Shown: positions 1 through 8,220 of the stretch, piece by piece
Layout: every line of letters starts with the position of its first letter
How positions within the stretch are numbered: the stretch's first letter is position 1
Assembly (NCBI GenBank): GCA_900230115.1
Contig: LT907983.1
Location: forward strand, 3,239,001-3,303,000
Direction: 5' to 3'
DNA from: Spirosomataceae bacterium TFI 002
GTDB lineage: Bacteria > Bacteroidota > Bacteroidia > Cytophagales > Spirosomataceae
Length of the DNA stretch: 64,000 bases
Notes under the pieces: generated by a model
The model's database searches: none
Told to the model about the DNA's origin: nothing
The model's input: only the letters and a program-made list of their open reading frames with translations
Program-made: the position numbers and the translations under genes

Positions 1-246
1 ACCTTAGAGATAGTGAGAGGTAGTTCTGTTGTGTTTAAGCAAAGTATCGAAATCAACCAAATGAAGCGTGGTCACAAGGAATTGGTAGATTATCTTTTTG
101 CGGAATGTTCTTTTCCAAATGGTTGTTTTTTAATGACAGGAACGGGGATTATCCCACCAGATGAGTTTACATTAGCTGTAAATGACATTGTGAATATTTA
201 TATTGAAGGAATAGGAAAACTTACGAATACCGTAAAAACGAAATGA
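1..246 (+). CDS. Fumarylacetoacetate hydrolase (FAH) family protein, C-terminal part
   Basis: The reading frame is open from base 1, so this is the 3' end of a longer gene. The visible 81 residues carry the FAH-fold C-terminus: a basic helix followed by a Leu-Val-Asp-Tyr-Leu segment, then the Gly-Thr-Gly-Ile-Ile-Pro-Pro turn and a Thr-Leu...Asp-Ile-Val barrel strand. Its stop overlaps the start of the next gene (ATGA), so the two are translationally coupled. FAH proteins beside this type of aldehyde dehydrogenase are usually 2-keto-3-deoxy-pentonate dehydratases or diketo-deoxy-sugar-acid hydrolases of non-phosphorylative sugar pathways. That role is inferred from context; the substrate cannot be read from this fragment. 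Confidence 0.85.
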   Translation, partial: TLEIVRGSSVVFKQSIEINQMKRGHKELVDYLFAECSFPNGCFLMTGTGIIPPDEFTLAVNDIVNIYIEGIGKLTNTVKTK

Positions 247-1805
247 AAATAACTGGAAGTAATATCATCGGGTTTTCGAGCTCATCGGAAGGTACAGTAG
301 CGATTCAGGCAGTAAACCCTGCAAATGGAGATGTACTAGGCCCATTATTTTATAAAGCAACATCCGACGAGCTAGAGTTGGCGGTAAATGTAGCAAAGAA
401 TGCCTTCGAGGTTTATCGAAAGAAATCGGGTAAAGAAAAGGCAAACTTTTTGGAACAAATAGCAGCTGAGATAGAAGCTCTGGGAGATGAACTAATAGAA
501 AGATATACAGCAGAAACTGGTCTGCCAACGGGTCGAGCTCAAGGCGAACGAGGTAGGACTTGTGGACAATTGAGGCTTTTTGCAAGTTTATTAAAAGATG
601 GAAGTTGGGTAAATGCAACGATTGATCCTGCTATGCCAGAAAGACAGCCTTTACCGAGAGTTGACTTGAGATCTATGGAGCGTCCGCTTGGGCCTGTGGC
701 GGTTTTTGGTGCGAGTAATTTTCCCCTTGCTTTTTCAGTTGCTGGTGGAGATACTACTTCTGCTTTGGCTGCTGGTTGTCCAGTTGTGTTTAAAGGTCAC
801 CCTGCCCATTTGGGTACGTCGGAACTTGTAGGCTTAGCAATACAGAAAGCAGCAAGAGAAACGGGAATGCCGGATGGTGTTTTTAGTTTGCTATTTGATG
901 ATGGTATTGAGGTTGGTCAAGAGTTAGTGGTTCACCACGATATCAAGGCAGTTGGGTTTACAGGTTCTTTCAAAGGCGGTAAGTCTATCTTTGATGCGGC
1001 AATGGCTAGACCAGAACCTATTCCTGTATATGCAGAAATGGGAAGCACGAATCCAGTATTTGTTTTGCCAAAAACATTACAAGAGAAAGGCGAAGAAATT
1101 GCACAGAACTATTTAAACTCGGTAACAATGGGTGTAGGTCAGTTTTGTACAAACCCGGGAATCATGATGATTCAAAAGGACGCCAGCTTTATGGATCTGT
1201 TAAAAGAGAAGTCCAAATCAATGACTGGTGGTGTAATGCTCACTCCCAAAATTCAAGAAGCGTATCTTAAGGGTGTTGCCCATGCCGAACAATTTACTGA
1301 AGTGATAGGACGTGGAGTGAAACCTGAAGGTAACACAGCAGTTCAGCCAACTTTGCTTTTCGCAGATTACAGAACATATGTAGACAATCCTCAACTAGAT
1401 GAAGAGGTTTTTGGTCCAACAAGTTTAGTTGTTGAAGGCAACAACAAAGATGAAATGCTTGAAATAGCGAGAAATCTTGGTGGTCATTTAACAGCTACGG
1501 TTCATGGCAGTGACGAAGAGCTAACTGAATATGCCGACCTACTTGAGATTTTGGAACAAAAAGTTGGAAGACTGGTGATTAATGGATTCCCTACTGGAGT
1601 AGAAGTGTCTCATGCAATGATTCATGGTGGACCTTATCCATCTACTACAGATAGTCGCAGCACGTCTGTGGGAACTCAAGCAATAACAAGATTTACTCGT
1701 CCAGTATGTTTCCAAAGTTTCCCTGATAGCCTTTTGCCAGATGAATTGAAGGATGCTAATCCTTTAGGCATTTGGAGGAAGATGGATGGTGAAATGAAGA
1801 AGTAA
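243..1805 (+). CDS. Aldehyde dehydrogenase (NADP+), alpha-ketoglutaric semialdehyde dehydrogenase type
   Basis: A full-length 520-residue aldehyde dehydrogenase. It has the GASNFPLAFS and AAGCPVVFK segments of the cofactor domain, the FTGSF loop, the glutamate region YAEMGSTNP and the catalytic cysteine in GQFCTNPG. These are the signatures of the subfamily that oxidises 2,5-dioxopentanoate (alpha-ketoglutaric semialdehyde) to 2-oxoglutarate at the end of oxidative pentose or sugar-acid degradation. It overlaps the FAH gene by four bases, which fits dehydratase and dehydrogenase acting in sequence. It is cytoplasmic, with no signal peptide. The pathway sugar (arabinose, xylose, fucose or another) is not determined. 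Confidence 0.88.
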   Translation: MKITGSNIIGFSSSSEGTVAIQAVNPANGDVLGPLFYKATSDELELAVNVAKNAFEVYRKKSGKEKANFLEQIAAEIEALGDELIERYTAETGLPTGRAQGERGRTCGQLRLFASLLKDGSWVNATIDPAMPERQPLPRVDLRSMERPLGPVAVFGASNFPLAFSVAGGDTTSALAAGCPVVFKGHPAHLGTSELVGLAIQKAARETGMPDGVFSLLFDDGIEVGQELVVHHDIKAVGFTGSFKGGKSIFDAAMARPEPIPVYAEMGSTNPVFVLPKTLQEKGEEIAQNYLNSVTMGVGQFCTNPGIMMIQKDASFMDLLKEKSKSMTGGVMLTPKIQEAYLKGVAHAEQFTEVIGRGVKPEGNTAVQPTLLFADYRTYVDNPQLDEEVFGPTSLVVEGNNKDEMLEIARNLGGHLTATVHGSDEELTEYADLLEILEQKVGRLVINGFPTGVEVSHAMIHGGPYPSTTDSRSTSVGTQAITRFTRPVCFQSFPDSLLPDELKDANPLGIWRKMDGEMKK

Positions 1806-1827
1806 TAGAATTGACCTAATAAATTGC

Positions 1828-2619
1828 ATGAATCTTAATCTGAACGAAAAAGTAATAATTGTAACTGGTGGTGCTAAAGGGATAGGAGAAGGCATAGTCT
1901 CTCAGTTGGCCCTTGAAGGTGCGTTCCCTGTCATAGTTGGCCGCAGTGAAAAAGATAACCTATTGGCATTGGAAAAGCTAAATGCTGCTGGTGGTTATGG
2001 AATTCATGTAGTTGCAGAGTTATCCAAGCCAGAAGAGTGTAAAAGGGCTGTTGACGAAGTTGTTAGTCACTTTGGTAAAATAAATGGTCTTGTAAACAAC
2101 GCTGGTCTTAATGACGGTGTAAGTCTTGAAAACGGTACCTACGAAGGATTTATGCAGTCAATTCATAATAACTTAACTCATTATTACCTCATGGCACAAC
2201 ATGCATTGCCTGAGTTGAAAAAGAGCAAAGGTAGTATTGTGAATATAACTTCCAAAACAGCAGAAACTGGTCAAGGTGGTACATCGGGTTATGCAGCTGC
2301 CAATGGAGGAAGAAATGCACTTACCAGAGAATGGGCGGTGGAATTGTTACCTTATAGCATTAGGGTTAATGCAGTTGTAGTGGCTGAGAGTTGGACACCG
2401 ATGTATGAAAATTGGATTAAAACTTTACCAAACCCAGAAGAAACTTTAGAAGAAATTAAAAATAGAATTCCTCTCGAAAACAGAATGACAACTGTTGAGG
2501 AAATTGGAAATATGGTAGTTTTCTTACTATCAAAACGCTCTAGTCACACGACAGGTCAAATTATCCATGTAGATGGTGGATATGTGCACTTGGATAGAGC
2601 ATTATTGAAAAAATCGTAA
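1828..2619 (+). CDS. SDR-family sugar dehydrogenase-like oxidoreductase
   Basis: A classical short-chain dehydrogenase of 263 residues. The Rossmann motif TGGAKGIG is at about residues 13–20, NNAG at 90–93, the catalytic serine near 142 and the catalytic tyrosine at 155. The lysine expected four residues after the tyrosine is an asparagine (Asn159, codon AAT at 2302–2304), so the usual YxxxK reads YAAAN. It lies 22 bp behind the aldehyde dehydrogenase and is followed by a strong terminator, so it is probably the last gene of the operon. A sugar or sugar-acid dehydrogenase role (for example L-fucose dehydrogenase-like) is inferred from context. Confidence 0.85.
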   Translation: MNLNLNEKVIIVTGGAKGIGEGIVSQLALEGAFPVIVGRSEKDNLLALEKLNAAGGYGIHVVAELSKPEECKRAVDEVVSHFGKINGLVNNAGLNDGVSLENGTYEGFMQSIHNNLTHYYLMAQHALPELKKSKGSIVNITSKTAETGQGGTSGYAAANGGRNALTREWAVELLPYSIRVNAVVVAESWTPMYENWIKTLPNPEETLEEIKNRIPLENRMTTVEEIGNMVVFLLSKRSSHTTGQIIHVDGGYVHLDRALLKKS

Positions 2620-2632
2620 GGTTAATTTACTC

Positions 2633-2677
2633 ACTAAAGTTGTTCTCAATTGATTGGGGACAACTTTAGTTTTTTTG
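2633..2677 (+). terminator. Rho-independent terminator of the sugar operon
   Basis: Perfect 11-bp arms ACTAAAGTTGT (2633–2643) and ACAACTTTAGT (2660–2670) are followed directly by a run of T. It lies 13 bp after the SDR stop codon and also separates this operon from the convergent leuA gene. Confidence 0.9.
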
Positions 2678-2729
2678 ATGGATAGCTTGTGGCTTTCATA
2701 TAAGACATTCAATCAACCCCATTGTACTT

Positions 2730-3887
2730 TTATATTCCAATTTGCATTTCTTTCATCAAAACAGATAAGTCTTTATCGTTGACTTCTTTGATGCGATCTG
2801 CAAGTTCTAAGAATTTATCGTAGGTAAAGTCAATCGTTTCTTTATCTAGTTCAAAACCCAATTTTTGTAACCTATGCTTAAGTGCATGGCGTCCACTTCT
2901 GGCTGTAAGAACAATGTCAGACTTATGAAGTCCAACTTCTTGAGGAGTCATGATCTCATAGTTTTCACTATGTTTCAAGAATCCATCTTGGTGAATCCCT
3001 GAAGAATGTGCAAATGCATTTCTACCCACAATAGCTTTGTTTGCCTGAACTGGCATTCTCATTGTTTCGGCAACGATTCTGCTTAGTGGGTTTAACATTT
3101 CAGTTCTTATATTGGTGTAGCAGTCAAGCTCTTTGTGAACTTTAAGGGTCATAACAACTTCTTCAAGGGACGTATTCCCTGCTCTTTCTCCTATACCATT
3201 CATGGTAACCTCCACTTGCCTAGCACCAGCTTGTACACCAGCAATTGTATTTGCTGTAGCCATACCAAGGTCATTATGGTTATGCATCGAAAATATTGCT
3301 TTGTCGATGTTGGGGACGTTGTTCATCAAGTAATTTACACGATCAAACATCGTTGTAGGTAACAAGTACCCAGTTGTGTCTGGTATGTTTACAACAGTTG
3401 CTCCGGCTTTAATTACAGCCTCGCTCAGCCTTGCCAAAAACTCTAGGTCAGCTCTTCCAGCATCTTCAGCATAAAACTCTACGTCCTCTACAAACTTTTT
3501 AGCATATTTTACTGCTTGTATCGCTCTTTCTAGAATTTCGTCCCTATTACTATTGAATTTGTATTTGATATGAATATCTGAAGAGCCTATACCCGTATGG
3601 ATTCTAGGTCGTTTTGCACCTTTTAGTGCTTCGGCTGCAACATCAATGTCATTTTGTACTGCTCTTGTGAGGCCGCATACGGTGGCGTTTTTAATAACTG
3701 CAGCAACCGCAACAACTGACTTAAAATCACCTGGGCTAGATACTGGAAAACCCGCTTCTATCACATCAACTCCGAGTTCGTCGAGTTTTTGAGCAATCAT
3801 TACTTTTTCGTCAATGTTTAGTTGACATCCTGGTACTTGCTCTCCATCTCTTAATGTGGTATCGAATATTTGAATTTTATGACTCAT
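2730..3887 (-). CDS. leuA: 2-isopropylmalate synthase, short form
   Basis: This enzyme condenses 2-oxoisovalerate with acetyl-CoA, the first committed step of leucine synthesis. The N-terminal [10 protein letters not shown] motif is at about residues 8–17, the [11 protein letters not shown] metal-binding histidines follow, and [15 protein letters not shown] is the conserved segment that closes the active site. The protein has 385 residues against about 500–520 for classical LeuA, because the C-terminal leucine-binding regulatory domain is absent. It appears as a single gene, with other leucine genes not visible nearby. Homocitrate or citramalate synthase are possible alternatives in this superfamily, but the motifs fit LeuA best. 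Confidence 0.88.
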   Translation of the reverse strand: MSHKIQIFDTTLRDGEQVPGCQLNIDEKVMIAQKLDELGVDVIEAGFPVSSPGDFKSVVAVAAVIKNATVCGLTRAVQNDIDVAAEALKGAKRPRIHTGIGSSDIHIKYKFNSNRDEILERAIQAVKYAKKFVEDVEFYAEDAGRADLEFLARLSEAVIKAGATVVNIPDTTGYLLPTTMFDRVNYLMNNVPNIDKAIFSMHNHNDLGMATANTIAGVQAGARQVEVTMNGIGERAGNTSLEEVVMTLKVHKELDCYTNIRTEMLNPLSRIVAETMRMPVQANKAIVGRNAFAHSSGIHQDGFLKHSENYEIMTPQEVGLHKSDIVLTARSGRHALKHRLQKLGFELDKETIDFTYDKFLELADRIKEVNDKDLSVLMKEMQIGI

Positions 3888-4078
3888 CGCTCCAGCTTTG
3901 TTTATTTTCTATTACAATATTACATTATCAGAAGCTTTTTTACATTGGTCACAAGGCAAATAAGGATAATATGCCATGTAGAGATCAAGTATCTGAAATA
4001 ATATTCTTTTAGTCTAAAGGAATGTTTCTATTTTTACGAGCTAGTTTAAGCCAAAGACGAACAAAAAAGTATCCATTG

Positions 4079-5533
4079 ATGTATAAAAAAACTAAAATAG
4101 TAGCGACAGTTGGTCCTGCTTCAGAAAGCGAAGAAATGCTTTTGGCACTTGCCAAAGCAGGTGTGAATGTGTTTAGAATGAATTTTTCACACGGAGATCA
4201 TCAAGAGCACAAAGTAAGAATTGATAGAGTTCGTAAGATAAATGCAGAGCACGGATTTCAGTGTGCTATTTTGCAAGATTTGCAAGGACCCAAAATCCGT
4301 GTAGGTCAAATGGAAGGCGGTAATGCTGGTGTCGAATTAGTAGAAGGTAATAAGTTTATTTTTACTAATAAAGATGTTATCGGTAATGCTGAAAGAGTGA
4401 GCACTCCATACAAAGGAATGTTCCAAGATGTGAAAGTAGGGGAGCGAATCCTTATGGACGACGGAAAACTTGAAGTAAAGGTAGTAGCTGTCGATATCGA
4501 AAATGAAGAAGTTATTACCGAAGTAGTATACGGTGGGCTTTTGAAACAAAAGAAAGGTGTCAACCTTCCAAATACTAATATTTCTCAACCTTCTGTAACG
4601 GAAAAGGATTGGAGAGATTTAGACTTTGGTCTTCAAATGGATGTGGATTGGATTGCACTTTCGTTTGTTAGAACTGCAGCAGAAATCACTAGAATAAAAG
4701 ATTATATCATAAGTAAGGGTTCAAAAGCAAAGGTTGTCGCCAAACTGGAAAAGCCAGAAGCTATTGTGAATATGGATTCTATCATAGAAGCAACAGATGC
4801 TGTAATGGTGGCACGTGGAGACCTCGGTGTGGAAGTGCCAGGTGAGCAAGTGCCTTGGATGCAAAAAGAGCTTGTAAGGAAATGTAACCTTGCCGCAAAA
4901 CCTGTTATCGTTGCTACACAAATGCTTGAGAGCATGGTAGACAACCCAAGAGCAACTCGTGCGGAGATAGGTGATGTTGCCAATGCTGTGTGGGATGGAG
5001 CTGATGCGGTAATGCTATCTGGTGAAAGTGCTGCAGGTAAATATCCAATTCTTGCTGTAGAGACAATGGCAAAAACTGTGAGAGAAGTAGAAGTAATGGC
5101 TCAAGAAAATGAGATCTATTACAGACATCACACAAGAGTTACAAAAGATGATTACGAATCAGTTGACAAAGACAACGACAATGTTATTGTAGTAGGATGT
5201 CGCTTGGCTAGGGATTTACATGTGAAAGCAATAATAGGTATAACTTCTTCGGGTTATACAGCTGTAAGGCTATCACATCACAGACCTAAAGCTGATATTT
5301 ATATTTTCACTGCAAATGAGAGATTAAAAACTCAGTTGAGCCTTTATTGGGGTGTGGAGGTAATAGATCTTGCTAAAGTTCCTGGAGCTGATGGCGAGGG
5401 TGCTGTAGAAGCAATCAAAGAATATTTGATCAAAGAAGGTAAACTAGTAGAAGGCGACAAGTTTGTCAATACGTTAAGCTTACCACTAATGGAAGACAAT
5501 AGAACGAATACCGTAAGATTGGGTATGGTTTAA
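4079..5533 (+). CDS. pyk: Pyruvate kinase
   Basis: It makes pyruvate and ATP from phosphoenolpyruvate and ADP in glycolysis. The start was placed at the ATG at 4079, because the protein from there begins MYKKTKIVATVGP, the usual N-terminus, whereas the 19 codons upstream are not pyruvate-kinase-like. Motifs seen are NFSHG, DLQGPKIR, the catalytic-lysine region VVAKLEKPEA, ARGDLGVE and ATQMLESM. At 484 residues it is of normal size and includes the C-terminal allosteric domain. It is monocistronic, with its own terminator 25 bp downstream. Confidence 0.97.
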   Translation: MYKKTKIVATVGPASESEEMLLALAKAGVNVFRMNFSHGDHQEHKVRIDRVRKINAEHGFQCAILQDLQGPKIRVGQMEGGNAGVELVEGNKFIFTNKDVIGNAERVSTPYKGMFQDVKVGERILMDDGKLEVKVVAVDIENEEVITEVVYGGLLKQKKGVNLPNTNISQPSVTEKDWRDLDFGLQMDVDWIALSFVRTAAEITRIKDYIISKGSKAKVVAKLEKPEAIVNMDSIIEATDAVMVARGDLGVEVPGEQVPWMQKELVRKCNLAAKPVIVATQMLESMVDNPRATRAEIGDVANAVWDGADAVMLSGESAAGKYPILAVETMAKTVREVEVMAQENEIYYRHHTRVTKDDYESVDKDNDNVIVVGCRLARDLHVKAIIGITSSGYTAVRLSHHRPKADIYIFTANERLKTQLSLYWGVEVIDLAKVPGADGEGAVEAIKEYLIKEGKLVEGDKFVNTLSLPLMEDNRTNTVRLGMV

Positions 5534-5556
5534 AACATACTATTTTATCATTCTTT

Positions 5557-5594
5557 ACAGCCGATTTCTTAAATGAGATCGGCTGTTTTGTTTT
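5557..5594 (+). terminator. Rho-independent terminator after pyk
   Basis: Arms ACAGCCGAT (5557–5565) and ATCGGCTGT (5578–5586) form a perfect 9-bp stem, followed by a T-rich tract. Confidence 0.9.
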
Positions 5595-5639
5595 TTGGAA
5601 TAATAAAAAAAGGCGATTGGTCGTTTTGGGTTTTATCAA

Positions 5640-6206
5640 ATCAGGACAACCATCAAAACTATAACGCTATTCTTATTTTTGTCGCTTCCAGCGTTTACTC
5701 AAAAGAGTTACAACGCTTTTATTGGTTTTGGGGGAAGGGTTTATCCGAATCAACTAAGCCTGCCAAAACCACTTCAAATTGTTTTTGGAGTAAAATTGGT
5801 TAGTTATAAGGACAAGTTTGAGTTATTAACTTATGGAATTGGAGAGCGTAATTTTAAATCTAACAATAGCATTGGCTTAGGTTTAAAAGCAACATACTTT
5901 AAACGTTACTTACCTAAAACTTTTTATTTGTTTCTTGACAGCCATCTAAGTTACTATTCTGTAGTGCCAACCTTTTTTCGCAATAAACTAATAAACTGTG
6001 GAACTGCTGGAGTGGGGTATATACTGTCTAAGCAGAATTGGCTTGAGCTAGGGGCGGGTTGGGATACGGGTAATAGTTATGTGGAAAAGGGAGGGTATCT
6101 AAGAATGGCCTATATCCACGCCTTCAATATTAATTTAAAGCGTGATAAGAAATTCAAACAAAATCCCAAGAAACAATTGGAGTGCCCAAAGTTAGTTGGG
6201 GTTTGA
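5640..6206 (+). CDS. Small outer-membrane beta-barrel-like protein of unknown function
   Basis: The frame encodes about 170 mature residues with alternating hydrophobic and aromatic strands typical of a small outer-membrane barrel. I do not recognise the family. The start is uncertain. In frame upstream of the TTG at 5679 lies a convincing signal peptide (RTTIKTITLFLFLSLPAFT, then Q), but no ATG, GTG or TTG opens it. The only plausible first codon is ATC at 5640, so either a rare ATC start is used or the start codon has been lost. It follows the pyk terminator, so it needs its own promoter. Confidence 0.5.
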   Translation: MRTTIKTITLFLFLSLPAFTQKSYNAFIGFGGRVYPNQLSLPKPLQIVFGVKLVSYKDKFELLTYGIGERNFKSNNSIGLGLKATYFKRYLPKTFYLFLDSHLSYYSVVPTFFRNKLINCGTAGVGYILSKQNWLELGAGWDTGNSYVEKGGYLRMAYIHAFNINLKRDKKFKQNPKKQLECPKLVGV

Positions 6207-6252
6207 GTGTGAAAGCGTTGATAGTAAACGGTTTTGTTAAAAGCACTTTGCT

Positions 6253-6675
6253 ACGTTGCCTTCAACGACATTTGCATTTTAAAGTAGTGGAGGATTGTCT
6301 GGAACCTCAGTCAACTTTTTTAGCGTTTCGCATTAGTATTGATATTTGTGATTGAGCTTCAAGACATGAAAATGTTGTCTACCAAAGATTATCGTTGTCG
6401 AAATCGCATGACGTTGCCTTCGACGACTTTTTCATTTTAAAGTAGTGGAGGATTATATGGAATCTCAGTCAACTTTTTTAGCGTTTCTCTTTAGTATTAT
6501 TATTGGTGATTGAGCTTCAAGACATGAAAATGTTATCTTTCAGAGATCATCGTTGTCGAAATCGCACGACGTTGCCTTCGACGACTTTTGCATTTTAAAG
6601 TAGTGGAGGATTGTCTGGAATCTCAGTCAATTTTTATAGCGTTTATCTTTGGTATTATTATCGGTGATTATGCTT
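6253..6675. repeat. Non-coding tandem repeat, 158-bp period, about 2.7 copies
   Basis: Copies start at 6253, 6411 and 6569, each beginning ACGTTGCCTTC, spaced exactly 158 bp and roughly 87% identical between copies 1 and 2. The third is incomplete. Each unit holds the stretch AAAGTAGTGGAGGAT, then CTCAGTCAA, TAGCGTTT, GATTGAGCTTC and a CGTTGTCGAAATCG block. At each unit junction GTTGTCGAA and TTCGACGAC form an inverted repeat. No open reading frame spans the array. Confidence 0.85.
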
Positions 6676-6815
6676 CAGTTATTTAGAATACTATTTTCAA
6701 GAAAGAAAACCGTCGAAACCATAATCGGTATAACTGTTCCCGGTGATTGAGCTTCCAGATACACGAATTATGGTTTTAAAGAGAAAATCCGTGGAAATCA
6801 ATTCCAGCGATATAT
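6658..6815. repeat. Two diverged partial units of the neighbouring repeat
   Basis: The core GGTGATTnnGCTTC recurs at about 6663 and 6742, about 80 bp apart. Each time it is followed by a related TTTTnAA(A)GAnAAAA(C/T)CCGT(C/G)GAAA block. These look like older, shortened copies of the 158-bp unit. Together with the tandem repeat they fill the gap between the outer-membrane protein gene and msrA. Confidence 0.6.
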
Positions 6816-6838
6816 ATTACTTCAATTAACAATAGCTT

Positions 6839-7327
6839 CTAAAAAGCTCCAAATCGTTCAAAATGGCAAGTGTATCCATTTGGGTTTCTTACCAAATAAT
6901 CTTGATGTTCTGGTTCTGCTGGCCAAAATGTGGAGTATGGCTCTAGGGTAGTGACTACTTTACCATCCCATCTTTTTGACTCTTCTACTATTTTTATGAA
7001 TGCTTCTGAAGCTAATCTTTCTTCTTCATTTTGAAAGAAAATAGCAGAGCGGTAACTACTTCCCATGTCGTTTCCTTGCTGGTCCACCGTGGTTGGGTTG
7101 TGTATTCTAAAGAAATAATCGAGTATTTCGTTAAAATTTGTTTGATCAGCATCGTATGTTAGTTCGATTCCTTCAGCATGGCCTGGGTGGTTGCGATAGG
7201 TCGGGTTATCATTTTGACCTCCTATATATCCTACTTCTGTTTCTAAAATTCCTTTCCTTATTCTGAAGAGATCTTCCATTCCCCAGAAACAACCACCAGC
7301 TATATAAGCCTTTTTAATATTTGCCAT
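6839..7327 (-). CDS. msrA: Peptide-methionine (S)-S-oxide reductase
   Basis: It reduces the S-epimer of methionine sulfoxide in proteins, an oxidative-damage repair step. The catalytic GGCFWG motif (cysteine near residue 13) and the conserved HNPTTVDQQGNDxGSSYRS segment are both present. At 162 residues it is the single-domain form without a fused MsrB and without a signal peptide, so it is cytoplasmic. It stands alone between the repeat region and the NIPSNAP gene. The C-terminus keeps a Cys in YTCHFERF, but I cannot tell whether it serves as the resolving cysteine. Confidence 0.95.
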   Translation of the reverse strand: MANIKKAYIAGGCFWGMEDLFRIRKGILETEVGYIGGQNDNPTYRNHPGHAEGIELTYDADQTNFNEILDYFFRIHNPTTVDQQGNDMGSSYRSAIFFQNEEERLASEAFIKIVEESKRWDGKVVTTLEPYSTFWPAEPEHQDYLVRNPNGYTCHFERFGAF

Positions 7328-7448
7328 TTGTGTAAAGTTTTAACGTGTTACAGATGTAATACTATTTGTTACACAATTAGTTCTTTTTGTTTCTTGAAAA
7401 TTTGTAAATATCTACAAATTAGGATTGAACTCTATGACGAAGGTGCAA

Positions 7449-8183
7449 TTACTTAATCTTTGAAAAGCTCAAAGGTTTCATATAAGTAGATGTGACTTTT
7501 TCCACTATTTTTCCAGACTCTTCTGAAGCTGTTTTAGCAGCAATCCATTTTGGGTCGGCTCGGAAGGTATCCCAGCTCACTTTTGCAGCATCCTCGTTCT
7601 TGTGAGCAATAATATATACCAATTTTGATTGCTCTTCACCTTTTTCTATTGTGCTCCAATATGCAATGTTTGTCATTCCTGCATTTTTAAAAAGCTTTCT
7701 AGTATGGTCTCTAAATCTTGCAACAATATTTGGGAACCTATCGGGAAAACAATAATAGGTTCTTAACTCAAATAATCGGTCAGGACTAATGGTCTTGGAG
7801 GCGATTTTCTTTGTTAATTCGGGCTCTAACTTCAAGAATGTACTCTCTACACTTGCTACAATCTTTCCATCTATTTGCGATTCTTCAGCAACCTTTTTCC
7901 ATTCAGGGTCAGATCCAAAAGCTTTCCAGCTCTCATTTCGGGCTTCCATAGAAGGATAACCTAAAATATAAACTAAGTCGTTGTTGCCTTCTGCTGTAGG
8001 AATCCAATAGCCTACGTTTTCCATTCCGTGTTTTTCAAAAATCCTCGTAGTATGATCGTGGAATCTAGTTTTGAGAGCTTCTAGTCTATCTGGATGGCAA
8101 TGGTAAATTCTAAGTTCATAAACTTTAGAGTCTTGAGCGAAAGTAAACATGGATATGAGAAGAAATAGAATTGTTAATTTCAT
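7449..8183 (-). CDS. Secreted NIPSNAP-domain protein
   Basis: A 244-residue protein with an N-terminal signal peptide (about residues 1–16, ending FTFAQ). It has two tandem ferredoxin-like NIPSNAP domains: one begins VYELRIYHCHPDRLEAL and the other LFELRTYYCFPDRFPN. Each contains an RFHDHT/RFRDHT helix and the G(M)xNxxYW strand. The biochemical role of NIPSNAP proteins in bacteria is not established. In Bacteroidota they often sit with secreted sugar-oxidation or DUF1080 genes, as here, since the next gene in the same orientation is a PVC-type cytochrome. Confidence 0.85.
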   Translation of the reverse strand: MKLTILFLLISMFTFAQDSKVYELRIYHCHPDRLEALKTRFHDHTTRIFEKHGMENVGYWIPTAEGNNDLVYILGYPSMEARNESWKAFGSDPEWKKVAEESQIDGKIVASVESTFLKLEPELTKKIASKTISPDRLFELRTYYCFPDRFPNIVARFRDHTRKLFKNAGMTNIAYWSTIEKGEEQSKLVYIIAHKNEDAAKVSWDTFRADPKWIAAKTASEESGKIVEKVTSTYMKPLSFSKIK

Positions 8184-8220
8184 CGATTAGGTTTTTAGAA
8201 TTGAAAAGTACGAATAAATG

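Noticed and set aside
4022..4078. Upstream extension of pyruvate kinase from the ATG at 4022
   Set aside because: The 19 extra residues do not resemble any pyruvate kinase N-terminus, and the ATG at 4079 opens exactly at the conserved start.
6253..6675. CRISPR array
   Set aside because: Whole 158-bp units repeat without unique spacers, and no cas genes are present.
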